NCBI GenBank assembly: GCA_039934635.1
Contig: JBDTLT010000049.1
Coordinates: 1-28,844 of the forward strand
Length of the DNA stretch: 28,844 bases
Direction of reading: 5' to 3'
Source: DATLFA01 sp039934635
GTDB lineage: Bacteria; Actinomycetota; Acidimicrobiia; Acidimicrobiales; WLNW01
Shown here: one piece after another, positions 8,379 to 15,481 of the stretch
Layout: the number at the start of each line of letters is the position of its first letter
How positions within the stretch are numbered: position 1 is the stretch's first letter
Translations under genes and position numbers: made by a program
Notes under the pieces: model-generated
Databases searched by the model: none
What the model was told of the DNA's origin: nothing
What the model saw: only the letters and a program-made list of their open reading frames with translations

Positions 8379-9752
8379 TCAGTCTTCGACGGCCTCGGCC
8401 GGGACCTCATCGTCGGCGACGTCAGCGTCGGCTTCGGCGGCTTCGATGGGTGCGCCACCGTGGCCGGGCTCGCCGGGCTGAATGAGCTCGCCGTTCTCGT
8501 TGAAGTATTCCTCCCAGGCCTGCTGACCTTCGGTCGCACCACCGATGTAGTTGCCCTCGCTGTCGAAGGCGTGCTCACCGAAGTGCTCGCGATACTCGGC
8601 CGCAACCTCGCCACCTTCGGCGGCCTGCTTGATCGACAAGCTGATGCGCCGGCGGGACAAGTCGAGATCGATGATCTTGACCCAGAGCTCTTCGCCCGGT
8701 GTGACGACCTGCTCGGGGGCTTCGATGTGGTGCGCCGACATCTCGGAGATGTGCACCAGGCCCTCGATACCGTCGCCGACCTGTACGAATGAGCCGAACG
8801 GCACGAGCTTGGTCACGCGGCCATAGACGAGCTCGCCAACGCGGTGGTTGGACGCAAACTCTTGCCACGGATCTTGCTGGGTTGCCTTGAGGGAAAGGCT
8901 GATGCGCTCGCGATCGAGATCGACTTCGAGCACCTGCACCGTGACCTCGTCGCCCACCTGTACGACCTGGTTCGGATGATCGACGTGCTTCCACGAGAGC
9001 TCGGACACGTGGATGAGACCATCCATACCGCCGAGATCGACGAATGCACCGAAGTTGACGACCGACGACACAACGCCCTTGCGCACTTCGCCCGGACGCA
9101 GGTTGTCGAGGAACTGCTCGCGCTGGTCTTTTTGTGTCTCTTCGAGGAAGGCCCGACGGGACAACACGACGTTGTTGCGGTTCTTGTCGAGCTCGATGAT
9201 CTTTGCTTCGACTTCGCGGCCGACGTAGGGCTGCAAGTCACGCACGCGGCGCAACTCGACCAACGAAGCGGGCAAGAAGCCGCGCAATCCGATGTCGACG
9301 ATGAGGCCGCCCTTGACGACTTCGATGACCATGCCCTTGACGATGCCGTCAGCTTCTTTGACCGCTTCGATCTTGCCCCACGCACGCTCGTATTGCGCAC
9401 GCTTCTTGGACAGGATGAGACGGCCGTCCTTGTCTTCTTTCGTCAACACGAGCGCTTCGACGTGCTCGCCCAGCTTGACCACCGTGTTGGGGTCGACGTC
9501 GTTGCGAATCGACAGCTCGCGTGACGGGATCACGCCTTCGGACTTGTATCCGATATCGAGGAGGACTTCGTCCTTGTCGATCTTGACGACTCGGCCTTCG
9601 ACGATCTGGCCGTCTTCGACGGTGACGAGCGTTGCGTTGTACGCGTCGTCGAGACCGGCGCCAACGTCGTCTTCGGTGATGGCTCGGGGGTGGTATTCAC
9701 CGTTCTCGTCGAAAGTGCCGAACAACGAGTCGGGGGTTGTAGTGATGGACAA
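8379..9752 (-). CDS. rpsA: 30S ribosomal protein S1
   Basis: This 457-residue protein carries four S1 RNA-binding repeats, at about 48-118, 135-203, 220-289 and 305-375. The last two carry the typical FGAFVDLGGMDGLIHVSELS and FGSFVQVGDGIEGLVHISEM cores. S1 binds mRNA on the 30S subunit. Actinobacterial S1 usually has four repeats, against six in E. coli, so the length is normal. The C-terminal 80 residues are acidic and low in complexity. The start is TTG at 9752: no ATG or GTG occurs in this frame nearby, and a weak AGG lies about eight bases upstream. A possible -10 (TTTACT, 9785-9780 on minus) would give a short leader. It follows polA and a methyltransferase, in line with actinobacterial order, and ends before a strong terminator. 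Confidence 0.96.
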   Translation of the reverse strand: MSITTTPDSLFGTFDENGEYHPRAITEDDVGAGLDDAYNATLVTVEDGQIVEGRVVKIDKDEVLLDIGYKSEGVIPSRELSIRNDVDPNTVVKLGEHVEALVLTKEDKDGRLILSKKRAQYERAWGKIEAVKEADGIVKGMVIEVVKGGLIVDIGLRGFLPASLVELRRVRDLQPYVGREVEAKIIELDKNRNNVVLSRRAFLEETQKDQREQFLDNLRPGEVRKGVVSSVVNFGAFVDLGGMDGLIHVSELSWKHVDHPNQVVQVGDEVTVQVLEVDLDRERISLSLKATQQDPWQEFASNHRVGELVYGRVTKLVPFGSFVQVGDGIEGLVHISEMSAHHIEAPEQVVTPGEELWVKIIDLDLSRRRISLSIKQAAEGGEVAAEYREHFGEHAFDSEGNYIGGATEGQQAWEEYFNENGELIQPGEPGHGGAPIEAAEADADVADDEVPAEAVED

Positions 9753-9855
9753 GGGGTTGCCTACTTGGGGTGGATAAGGAGTAAAGGGTGGGACCCACGA
9801 ACCGCGGGCCGCGGCCGCATCGGGCGAACCGCAGGTACAGAGCCTACTCGGCTGG

Positions 9856-10620
9856 TCATGGTTCGCTCACGGGGCGCCGGCTCCCCGCTCGAAGGGCCGC
9901 TCGGGCCCGGCGACCGACGGTCAGGTACTCGTAGTGATCGAGATCGGGAGGGCGGTGCGCGTAGTCACCGGGGCTGACCGAAGACTGCTCTTCTACGACG
10001 AGTCCGGCGGCCGCGAACATCAACCGGAGCTCCCGGGGTGTGAAACAGGTCGTCCACCCGTCCTTTTCGACCCGGGTCCCCGCCAGGTCCCGCAGCTCCA
10101 TCACCTCGTGGTAGGCGCCTCGCTCGGCGTCGAAATCGACCGACTCGTCGAGGAACCTCGTTCGGAAATATGCCGAAAAAGCACTGACTGCCACTACTCC
10201 ACCGGGCTTGGTGGCTCGCGCCATGCCGCACAGGATGCGGAGGTCGTCATCTACAGGTGACCCGGGCACTCCGCCGCAGAGCCCGAAGCCGCCCTGGCAC
10301 AGCGAGATCACGGCGTCGAACTCGTCACAAAAGGACAGGTCTCGGGCGTCGGCCCGCTCGAACCGCGCGGTCGTGTCGTTGGCTCGGGCGAGATCGATGA
10401 ACGTCTCCGAGATGTCGACACCGACCACCTCGATCCCCCGCCGGGCGAGCGCCAGCGCATGGCGCCCGGGCCCGCAACCGACGTCGAGCACTCGCATCCC
10501 CGGGGTCAGCCCGAGGACATCGACGAGGAAGGTGACCTCTTGCTCGGTGCCATAAGTAAAGGAGTAGCGGAGATACGCGGGGCCGAGGTGGTCGGCGACC
10601 GCTTCGAACCAATGCGCCAC
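9856..10620 (-). CDS. Class I SAM-dependent methyltransferase
   Basis: This 254-residue protein has a Rossmann-type methyltransferase domain. Motif I is VLDVGCGPGRHALALARRG (about 44-62), followed by the acidic residue of motif II in VVGVDIS, ARFERADARDL (motif III zone) and AVISLCQGGFGL (motif IV zone). The substrate cannot be read from the sequence. The N-terminus (AHWFEAVADHLGPAYLRYSFTYGTEQE) and the domain resemble methyltransferases of the Methyltransf_11/25 type. The start is GTG at 10620, only two bases after the polA stop, with AAGG seven bases upstream inside the polA end, so it is probably co-translated with polA. In mycobacteria polA and rpsA are adjacent without this gene, so it is an extra member here. 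Confidence 0.85.
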   Translation of the reverse strand: MAHWFEAVADHLGPAYLRYSFTYGTEQEVTFLVDVLGLTPGMRVLDVGCGPGRHALALARRGIEVVGVDISETFIDLARANDTTARFERADARDLSFCDEFDAVISLCQGGFGLCGGVPGSPVDDDLRILCGMARATKPGGVVAVSAFSAYFRTRFLDESVDFDAERGAYHEVMELRDLAGTRVEKDGWTTCFTPRELRLMFAAAGLVVEEQSSVSPGDYAHRPPDLDHYEYLTVGRRARAALRAGSRRPVSEP

Positions 10621-10622
10621 GA

Positions 10623-13295
10623 TCAGCCCTTGGCGTCAGCCCACGACTTGCCCACCGCGAGGTTGACGTCGAGCGGCACTTTGAGCGTGAACGCGCCGCG
10701 CATGATGGCGAGCGTCATGTCTCGCACCTCGTCGCTCTCGTCGGCGGTCATCTCGATGATGACTTCGTCGTGGACCTGCAAGACGAGGCGGCTCGTCATC
10801 TTCGCGTCTTCGAGCGCGTCGTCGAGTCGCACCAACGCGACCTTGAAGATGTCGGCGGCCAAGCCTTGGATGCCGGCGTTCATAGCCTGGCGTTCGCCGG
10901 CCTGACGGATGCGGAAGTTGCTCGAGGCCAATTCGGGGATCTGGCGGCGCCGACCGAAGAGTGTTTCGGTGTAGCCGCGCTGGCGTGCTTCGCGCACGGT
11001 CTCATCCATGTACGACTTCACGTTGGGGAACGCCCGGAAGTACTCGTCGAGGATCTCGGCCGCGTCCTTGGTGGCGACACCGAGGCGCTGCGCGAGCCCG
11101 TAGGCCTCCATGCCGTAGGCCAACCCGTAGGACACCATCTTGGAGAAGTTGCGCTGCCGCGACGTGACCTCGCTCTCGGGGACGTGGAAGACCTGCGCCG
11201 CCACGGCGGTGTGCACGTCGCGCCCTTCGGTGAACGCCGCGATGAGTCCGGGGTCGTCGGCGAGGTGCGCGATGCACCGCAACTCGATCTGGTTGTAGTC
11301 GGCCACCAGCAAGCTGAACCCCGGAGCGGGGACGAACGCTTTACGAAAGGCGCGACCCGATTCGCTGCGCACCGGAATGTTGTGGAGATTGGGCGCGTCG
11401 GACGAGAGCCGGCCCGTGCGGGCCACCGTCTGGTTGAACGTCGCGCGGATGCGGTCGCCGGCGCCGACGGCCGCGAGGAGACCCTCGCCGTAGGTCGAGC
11501 GCAACTTTTCGACTTCGCGGTAGTCGAGCAGATGCTCGATGATCGGATGCTCGCCCCGCAGCTTTTCGAGCTCTCGGGCATCAGTGGAGTAGCCGGTCTT
11601 CGTCTTCTTCTGCCGCGCCAGACCCAGCCGGTCGAAGAGAACCTCGCCCAGTTGTTTGGTCGAGTTGATGTTGAACTCGAAACCAGCGTCTTCGATGACG
11701 AGCAGCCGCAGCCGATCGCATTCGGACGTGAGGTGCTTGCGCAACGCGGTCAACTCGGCGACATCGACACCGATGCCCACGACTTCCATCTTGGCCAACA
11801 CCCTCACGAGCGGCACTTCGATGTCGTCGTTGAGCGTGCGCAACGCTTGCGCGTCGAGCGCCTGTTGCATGGGCTCGATCAATCGATCGACGGCCAACGC
11901 GTGGCGACAGATGAGTTGCGCGGCATCGACATTGTCATCACCGAAGGACAACTGACCCGCAGCCGCCGCGGTGTCCGCGCTCGGCAACTCGCAGTGCGCG
12001 TATCTGATCAGCACTTCACCGAGGGCGTAGCGCGTATCGGCCGGGTCGAGGAGGTAGGAGGCGATCTGCGTGTCGAGGGCGAGCTCGTGCATGTCGATGC
12101 CCTGGTCGAGCATCGTCACCATGATCGGTTTGGCGTTGTGGGCCGCAATGGCGCGCCCGCCGTTGCCGAACAACGAGACCAACACCTCACGCACCGCCGG
12201 ATCGAACAGCAATTCACGCGAGATCCATGCCACATCGGCTGTCGCCGGATCGACGACGATCGCCAGGCCGGTGAAAGGCCCGTTGTCGTCCGCGGCGATG
12301 GCCAGCGGTCGGTCGGTGTCGCCCAATTCGCTCAGCAACGTGCGCGCACCGGCAGCCGTCTCGATGACGCGCATCTCGGCTTCGATCACGTCGATATCAC
12401 CCTGCTCGGGGCCGACCGCGTCGGCACCGAGTGCCTCGACGAGACGGTCGTGCAACGTACGGAACTCGAGGAAGTCGAAGAGCCGGCGCACTTCTTCGGG
12501 ATCGGGCTTGCCCATGCGAAGGTCGGCCGGCTGGAGCTCCATCTCCATGTCGCGCACGAGCACCATCACGTCGGCGTTGCGCCGCACACGAGCCTCGAAC
12601 TCGGCGAGGCTCGCCTTGAGCTTGGGCGTCTGCTCGTCGACGTGCTCGTAGATGCCGTCGATGCCGCCATATTTCGTGATGAGCTTGGCCGCAGTCTTTT
12701 CGCCGACACCGGGCACGCCGAGCAAGTTGTCCGACGGGTCGCCGCGCAGCGCCGCGTATTGCACGTACAACGTCGGCGGCACACCGGTCTTTTCTTCGAT
12801 GCCCTTTTCGTCGTAGAGCGCGTAGTCGGAGACGCCGCGCCGGTTGTACAAGACCTTGATGTACGGATCTTCGACGAGTTGATAGCTGTCACGGTCGCCG
12901 GTGACGATGATCGTCTCCATGCCGGCATCGCGCGCCTGTGTCGCCAGTGTCGCAATGATGTCGTCGGCCTCGAAGCCGATCTGTTCGATGATCGGGATGC
13001 GCAAGGTCTCGGCGACTTCACGCACCAGACCCATTTGCTGACGCAAGATGTCGGGCGCCGCTTCGCGCGTGGCCTTGTACTCCTCGACCTGCTTGTGGCG
13101 AAACGTGGGCTCGGGGCGATCGAACGCCACCGCCACGTGGTCGGGCTTGTGGTCGCGCAGCAAGTTGATGAGCATCGACGTGAAGCCGTAGACCGCGTTG
13201 GTGACCTGCCCGTGCGCAGTGGCCATATCGGTCGGTAGCGCGAAAAAAGCCCGGTACGTCAACGAGTTGCCGTCGATCAACATCAGCTTGTCCAT
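10623..13295 (-). CDS. polA: DNA polymerase I
   Basis: This 890-residue DNA polymerase I serves in repair and Okazaki-fragment maturation. The 5' nuclease domain (about 1-290) has MLIDGNSLTYRAFFALP, FEADDIIATLA (108-118) and VTGDRDSYQLV (131-141). The middle domain (about 305-480) has lost the 3'-5' exonuclease residues: the DxE position reads AADDNGP and the later aspartates are missing, so proofreading is probably absent, as in many actinobacterial PolA. The polymerase domain has motif A (VADYNQIELR, D666), motif B (RQRNFSKMVSYGLAYG, Y723) and motif C (VHDE, 841-844). Tyr723 takes the place of E. coli Phe762. It lies 12 bases downstream of the ANTAR regulator gene and 2 bases upstream of the methyltransferase. 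Confidence 0.97.
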   Translation of the reverse strand: MDKLMLIDGNSLTYRAFFALPTDMATAHGQVTNAVYGFTSMLINLLRDHKPDHVAVAFDRPEPTFRHKQVEEYKATREAAPDILRQQMGLVREVAETLRIPIIEQIGFEADDIIATLATQARDAGMETIIVTGDRDSYQLVEDPYIKVLYNRRGVSDYALYDEKGIEEKTGVPPTLYVQYAALRGDPSDNLLGVPGVGEKTAAKLITKYGGIDGIYEHVDEQTPKLKASLAEFEARVRRNADVMVLVRDMEMELQPADLRMGKPDPEEVRRLFDFLEFRTLHDRLVEALGADAVGPEQGDIDVIEAEMRVIETAAGARTLLSELGDTDRPLAIAADDNGPFTGLAIVVDPATADVAWISRELLFDPAVREVLVSLFGNGGRAIAAHNAKPIMVTMLDQGIDMHELALDTQIASYLLDPADTRYALGEVLIRYAHCELPSADTAAAAGQLSFGDDNVDAAQLICRHALAVDRLIEPMQQALDAQALRTLNDDIEVPLVRVLAKMEVVGIGVDVAELTALRKHLTSECDRLRLLVIEDAGFEFNINSTKQLGEVLFDRLGLARQKKTKTGYSTDARELEKLRGEHPIIEHLLDYREVEKLRSTYGEGLLAAVGAGDRIRATFNQTVARTGRLSSDAPNLHNIPVRSESGRAFRKAFVPAPGFSLLVADYNQIELRCIAHLADDPGLIAAFTEGRDVHTAVAAQVFHVPESEVTSRQRNFSKMVSYGLAYGMEAYGLAQRLGVATKDAAEILDEYFRAFPNVKSYMDETVREARQRGYTETLFGRRRQIPELASSNFRIRQAGERQAMNAGIQGLAADIFKVALVRLDDALEDAKMTSRLVLQVHDEVIIEMTADESDEVRDMTLAIMRGAFTLKVPLDVNLAVGKSWADAKG

Positions 13296-13307
13296 GACGG
13301 CTACAAC

Positions 13308-13922
13308 CTACAGCGTCTGCTCGAGGACGCTCAGGGCGACCGCCTTCATGGTCTGGCGGGTCTGCATGGCGGCCTGCTGAAGATAGGAAAACGCGGCCTG
13401 CTCGGTGAGGCCGTCACGGTCCATCAGTAAGCCCTTGGCCCGATCGATCACCTTGCGCGCGTCGAGGCGCTCGGCGAGGGTCGCGGCGTGCTCGGACAGC
13501 GCGCGCAGTTCACGGTGACGGCTGCGGGCAATCTCGACCGCGGGCACCAACTCACTACGGTTATAGGGCTTGACCAAATACGCGAGCGCGCCGGCTTCGA
13601 CTGCCTGCTCGATGAGGTCGCGCTGGCTGAACGCCGTGAGGATCACGATGGCGGTGTCACCCTCGGCGTTGATGCGCCGTGCCGCCTCGATGCCGTCGAG
13701 GCCGGGCATCTTGATGTCGAGGATGGCGACGTCGGGTTTGAGCTCGCGCACCATGTCGACCGCGATGTCGCCGCGACCCGTGTCGCCCACGACGAGGTAG
13801 CCCTCGTCCTGCAACGTCTCCTTGAGGTCGAGGCGGATGATCGCTTCGTCTTCGGCGATGACCACCCTCGTGCGGCCGTCAGCAGCGTCGGTATCTTGCT
13901 CTGACTCTCGCGGGGCGGTCAT
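13308..13922 (-). CDS. pdtaR: ANTAR-domain response regulator, PdtaR-like
   Basis: This 204-residue protein has a receiver domain followed by an RNA-binding ANTAR domain. The receiver (about 18-135) has the acidic pair in VVIAEDE, the phosphoacceptor Asp69 in AILDIKMPG, Thr96 and Lys118 in YLVKPYN. ANTAR (about 145-203) has RKVIDRAKGLLMDRDGLTEQAAFSYLQQAAM, typical of the family. ANTAR regulators act on RNA as antiterminators or translational controllers after phosphorylation; in mycobacteria PdtaR is paired with the kinase PdtaS, which is not in view. Position next to polA and rpsA matches M. tuberculosis Rv1626. The ATG overlaps the stop of the upstream coiled-coil gene (ATGA), with GAGGG just upstream, so the two genes are coupled. 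Confidence 0.93.
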   Translation of the reverse strand: MTAPRESEQDTDAADGRTRVVIAEDEAIIRLDLKETLQDEGYLVVGDTGRGDIAVDMVRELKPDVAILDIKMPGLDGIEAARRINAEGDTAIVILTAFSQRDLIEQAVEAGALAYLVKPYNRSELVPAVEIARSRHRELRALSEHAATLAERLDARKVIDRAKGLLMDRDGLTEQAAFSYLQQAAMQTRQTMKAVALSVLEQTL

Positions 13923-14212
13923 CGACCCTCTTTCGCCAACCGGTCGAGCAACTCGTCCTGGTTTTTCTCGAGGGTGGCGATCTCGGCCAGCATCTCGTCG
14001 CGTGACCGGCGTATCAGCTCGGCATGGCGTTGGGCGTCACGGAAGTCGCGCTCGGCGACAGGCGTCTCCGAAACCAGCGCGCGCAGCCGGGCATCGTCGG
14101 CCTCGTCGGCGAAATGCAGCAACTGCTCGTTGGCGACCGCCAGCTCTTGACGTAGCCGCTTGAGACGATCGCCGACATCGATCAGCCGTCGCTCTACCAG
14201 TCGTCGAGCCAT
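13919..14212 (-). CDS. Small coiled-coil protein coupled to the ANTAR regulator
   Basis: This 97-residue, strongly charged, helix-forming protein has no recognisable family for me. Heptad-like spacing of leucines and other hydrophobics across nearly its whole length (DRLKRLRQELAVANEQLLHF, later MLAEIATLEKNQDELLDRL) suggests a dimeric coiled coil. There is no signal or membrane segment. I place the start at the ATG at 14212, which has GGAGG 13 bases upstream; an ATG at 14239 has no ribosome site and lies at the likely -10 element. The stop overlaps the start of the ANTAR response-regulator gene, so a partner role is possible but unproven. Confidence 0.7.
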   Translation of the reverse strand: MARRLVERRLIDVGDRLKRLRQELAVANEQLLHFADEADDARLRALVSETPVAERDFRDAQRHAELIRRSRDEMLAEIATLEKNQDELLDRLAKEGR

Positions 14213-14252
14213 GAACGCGCAGCCACCTCCAGGGGCCATAGCTTATTGATCG
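14213..14252. promoter_or_regulatory. Divergent promoter region with back-to-back -10 elements
   Basis: This 40-base gap separates the coiled-coil gene (minus) from the DUF3105 lipoprotein gene (plus). TAGCTT (14239-14244) lies 8 bases before the plus-strand ATG, which fits a leaderless mRNA. On minus, TAAGCT (14245-14240) overlaps it and would give a leader of about 20 bases that includes GGAGG. I see no good -35 element, so this is a candidate only. Confidence 0.3.
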
Positions 14253-14762
14253 ATGTCGGGCCCTACGGTGAGAATTGCAAGAATGTGCGGCGCTGTGTCG
14301 ATCGGGTTGACCCTCAGCGCACTCTCGCTCGCCGGATGCGGCGGTAGCAGTGGCAGCAGTTCCGGCTGTGGCCAACCGTTTCGCGAGCCGCTGAATCCGA
14401 ATTCGCTCCAACACGTCATCGACCCCTCATCGGTCAAGTTCGATACCGACCCGCCGACCTCGGGGCCTCACCTCTTCACTCCATCCGCACGCGGCGTCGT
14501 GTCGCGACAGCTACTCCCCGCCGAGCAGGTATCCGTGTTGGAGGCAGGCGACGTGTTGGTCCAGTACCGCGACGCCGCTGATGCCGCGGCGGTAGAGGCG
14601 CTGGACCAGACCGGCTTGACCATCGCGCCCAACACAACGCTGGCCAAGCGCGTCGTTGCGACCGCGTGGACCTACAAACTCGAGTGCGGCGGCGTCGATG
14701 CGCCGGCGCTGCAGAAGTTCATCGCAGCCCACAAGGGCCAAGCCGCCAACATCGGCAAATAG
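14253..14762 (+). CDS. DUF3105-family lipoprotein
   Basis: This protein of up to 169 residues is exported and lipid-anchored. A hydrophobic signal ends in the lipobox LSLAGC (Cys29), followed by a Gly/Ser-rich spacer. The mature part carries the DUF3105 pattern: DTDPPTSGPHLFTPSARGV (about 64-82), then LLPAEQVSVLEAGDVLVQYRD, and near the end VVATAWTYKLE with a C-terminal FIAAHKG. The family is common in actinobacteria and its function is unknown. In most members the middle reads VHALEHGGV; here it is VSVLEAGDV, so the usual histidines are missing. Starts are uncertain: ATG 14253 (perhaps leaderless), GTG 14268 or ATG 14283 (GGTGAG ten bases upstream). All keep the lipobox. It is convergent with the zinc-ribbon ORF. 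Confidence 0.82.
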   Translation: MSGPTVRIARMCGAVSIGLTLSALSLAGCGGSSGSSSGCGQPFREPLNPNSLQHVIDPSSVKFDTDPPTSGPHLFTPSARGVVSRQLLPAEQVSVLEAGDVLVQYRDAADAAAVEALDQTGLTIAPNTTLAKRVVATAWTYKLECGGVDAPALQKFIAAHKGQAANIGK

Positions 14763-14801
14763 CTGCGGCGTCACTGGGCCGAGCGGGCGCGGCGACGAGC
14801 G

Positions 14802-14987
14802 TCAGAAGAGCAGTTCGAGGTCGAAGGCCGACACCGTGCGGTCGCGGGCGGCGATCGCCGTGTTCAAGGCCGTGCCCGGTTGGCCGCATACCCAGCACTC
14901 CGAGCGTTGGGGGCCCGACCATGCCACTTCGCAATGCATGCAGCGCAATCGAACGGGGAGCTCGCCAACGCGGCGCACGGGAAACAT
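14802..14987 (-). CDS. Zinc-ribbon mini-protein
   Basis: A short frame of 61 residues contains CMHC and CWVC 15 residues apart (CMHCEVAWSGPQRSECWVCG), a four-cysteine zinc ribbon. The tail, DRTVSAFDLELLF, is acidic and hydrophobic. Third codon positions are mostly G or C, as in genes nearby, which supports coding. The start is unsure: ATG 14987 has no clear ribosome site, and the frame stays open upstream, where GTG codons could also serve. It lies 127 bases downstream of the 75-residue ORF on the same strand and may share its transcript. The function is unknown; zinc ribbons of this size often bind protein or nucleic acid. Confidence 0.55.
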   Translation of the reverse strand: MFPVRRVGELPVRLRCMHCEVAWSGPQRSECWVCGQPGTALNTAIAARDRTVSAFDLELLF

Positions 14988-15061
14988 CTGGTTCACGCTG
15001 AACACATCGGCGATGATGCCCCGGCCATGAGCCAAGTTGAATAAGGCGTTCGAACCTTTTG

Positions 15062-15104
15062 TGCGGCCCCGCCGCAACGGGTGGGCGGCTTCGCCGCGGA
15101 CCAC
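15062..15104 (-). repeat. Two tandem hairpins downstream of the 75-residue ORF
   Basis: The first, 15081-15104, is composite: GTGG, GCGGC, loop TTC, GCCGC, a 3-base bulge GGA, then CCAC. The second, 15062-15076, is a perfect 6-base stem TGCGGC/GCCGCA with a 3-base loop. Neither is followed by a T run on either strand, so neither is a normal intrinsic terminator. On minus the first apex reads GCGAAGC, known for very stable mini-hairpins. Confidence 0.6.
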
Positions 15105-15114
15105 TCTGCGTGAG

Positions 15115-15342
15115 TTAATCCTCGATCTTCGGGGTCTGATAGTTGCGGTGCTCGGCGGTCCAGAGGTCGTCGGCAAGATCGGTCCCGAAACGAAATTGCG
15201 TGGTCCGCCAAGAGGGCAAGGGCTTCGCCCAAATTGCCCGACCACGAGAACCCGCCGCGATCGCGGCCACCACGACGTTGGCCTCGAAGACCGTCCGCAA
15301 CGCCTCGACGTACTCGGGCGGAAGCTCGGGTGCATCGGGCAT
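15115..15342 (-). CDS. Small ORF of unknown function directly after tRNA-Val
   Basis: This 75-residue product, beginning MPDAPELPPEYVEALRTVFE, matches no family I know. The ATG at 15342 has AGAGG seven bases upstream, and that site abuts the tRNA CCA end (15354). The first 30 codons and the last 25 have the G/C-rich third positions of a real gene. The middle (about codons 31-45) is different and coincides with a composite hairpin at 15214-15239, as if a palindromic element had been inserted in frame. There is no signal peptide; one short hydrophobic stretch (NVVVAAIAA) is probably a buried helix or strand. It would be transcribed with the tRNA. Confidence 0.55.
   Translation of the reverse strand: MPDAPELPPEYVEALRTVFEANVVVAAIAAGSRGRAIWAKPLPSWRTTQFRFGTDLADDLWTAEHRNYQTPKIED
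15214..15239 (-). repeat. Composite hairpin inside the 75-residue ORF
   Basis: Arms are GGGCAA (15214-15219), GGGC (15220-15223), loop TTC, GCCC (15227-15230), a 3-base bulge AAA, then TTGCCC (15234-15239). The design of outer stem, inner stem, TTC loop and 3-base bulge on the same side is the same as in the hairpin at 15081-15104. On minus the apex again reads GCGAAGC. Confidence 0.6.
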
Positions 15343-15353
15343 TGCGATACCTC

Positions 15354-15430
15354 TGGTGGACCGTACTGGGCTCGAACCAGTGACCTCACGCGTGTGAAGC
15401 GTGCGCTCTAGCCAACTGAGCTAACGGTCC
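15354..15430 (-). tRNA. tRNA-Val (anticodon CAC)
   Basis: A full cloverleaf on minus: acceptor GGACCGT pairs with ACGGTCC; the D arm is GCTC...GAGC with loop AGTTGGCTA; the anticodon stem CACGC/GCGTG encloses TTCACAC, giving anticodon CAC (codon GUG); the T arm is ACTGG-TTCGAGC-CCAGT. Discriminator A at 15357 is followed by an encoded CCA (15356-15354). It lies 51 bases downstream of the VOC gene, with a large hairpin between them. Confidence 0.97.
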
Positions 15431-15432
15431 AG

Positions 15433-15474
15433 GACCCGGAAACTGTAGCGTCTCACATCGGAGACAGCCGGGTC
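15433..15474 (-). other. Bulged stem-loop between VOC gene and tRNA-Val
   Basis: Three nested stems: GACCCGG/CCGGGTC (15433-15439 with 15468-15474), CTG/CAG (15443-15445 with 15465-15467) and TCTC/GAGA (15451-15454 with 15461-15464), with bulges of 3 and 5 bases on one side and a 6-base loop. It lacks a T run. It starts 7 bases after the VOC stop and ends 2 bases before the tRNA 5' end, so it could be a processing signal or a factor-dependent terminator. Confidence 0.5.
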
Positions 15475-15481
15475 GTAACGG

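Noticed and set aside
10770..13238. Open frame of over 800 codons on plus opposite polA
   Set aside because: Same cause: it mirrors polA codons and shows no recognisable motif.
15040..15062. T-arm-like sequence (GGTTCGAA on minus), possibly a tRNA remnant
   Set aside because: No matching acceptor, D or anticodon arms; similarity is limited to seven or eight bases.
15354..15430. tRNA-Val as an integration site for a mobile element
   Set aside because: No integrase, no direct repeat of the tRNA 3' end and no change in gene style were found nearby.
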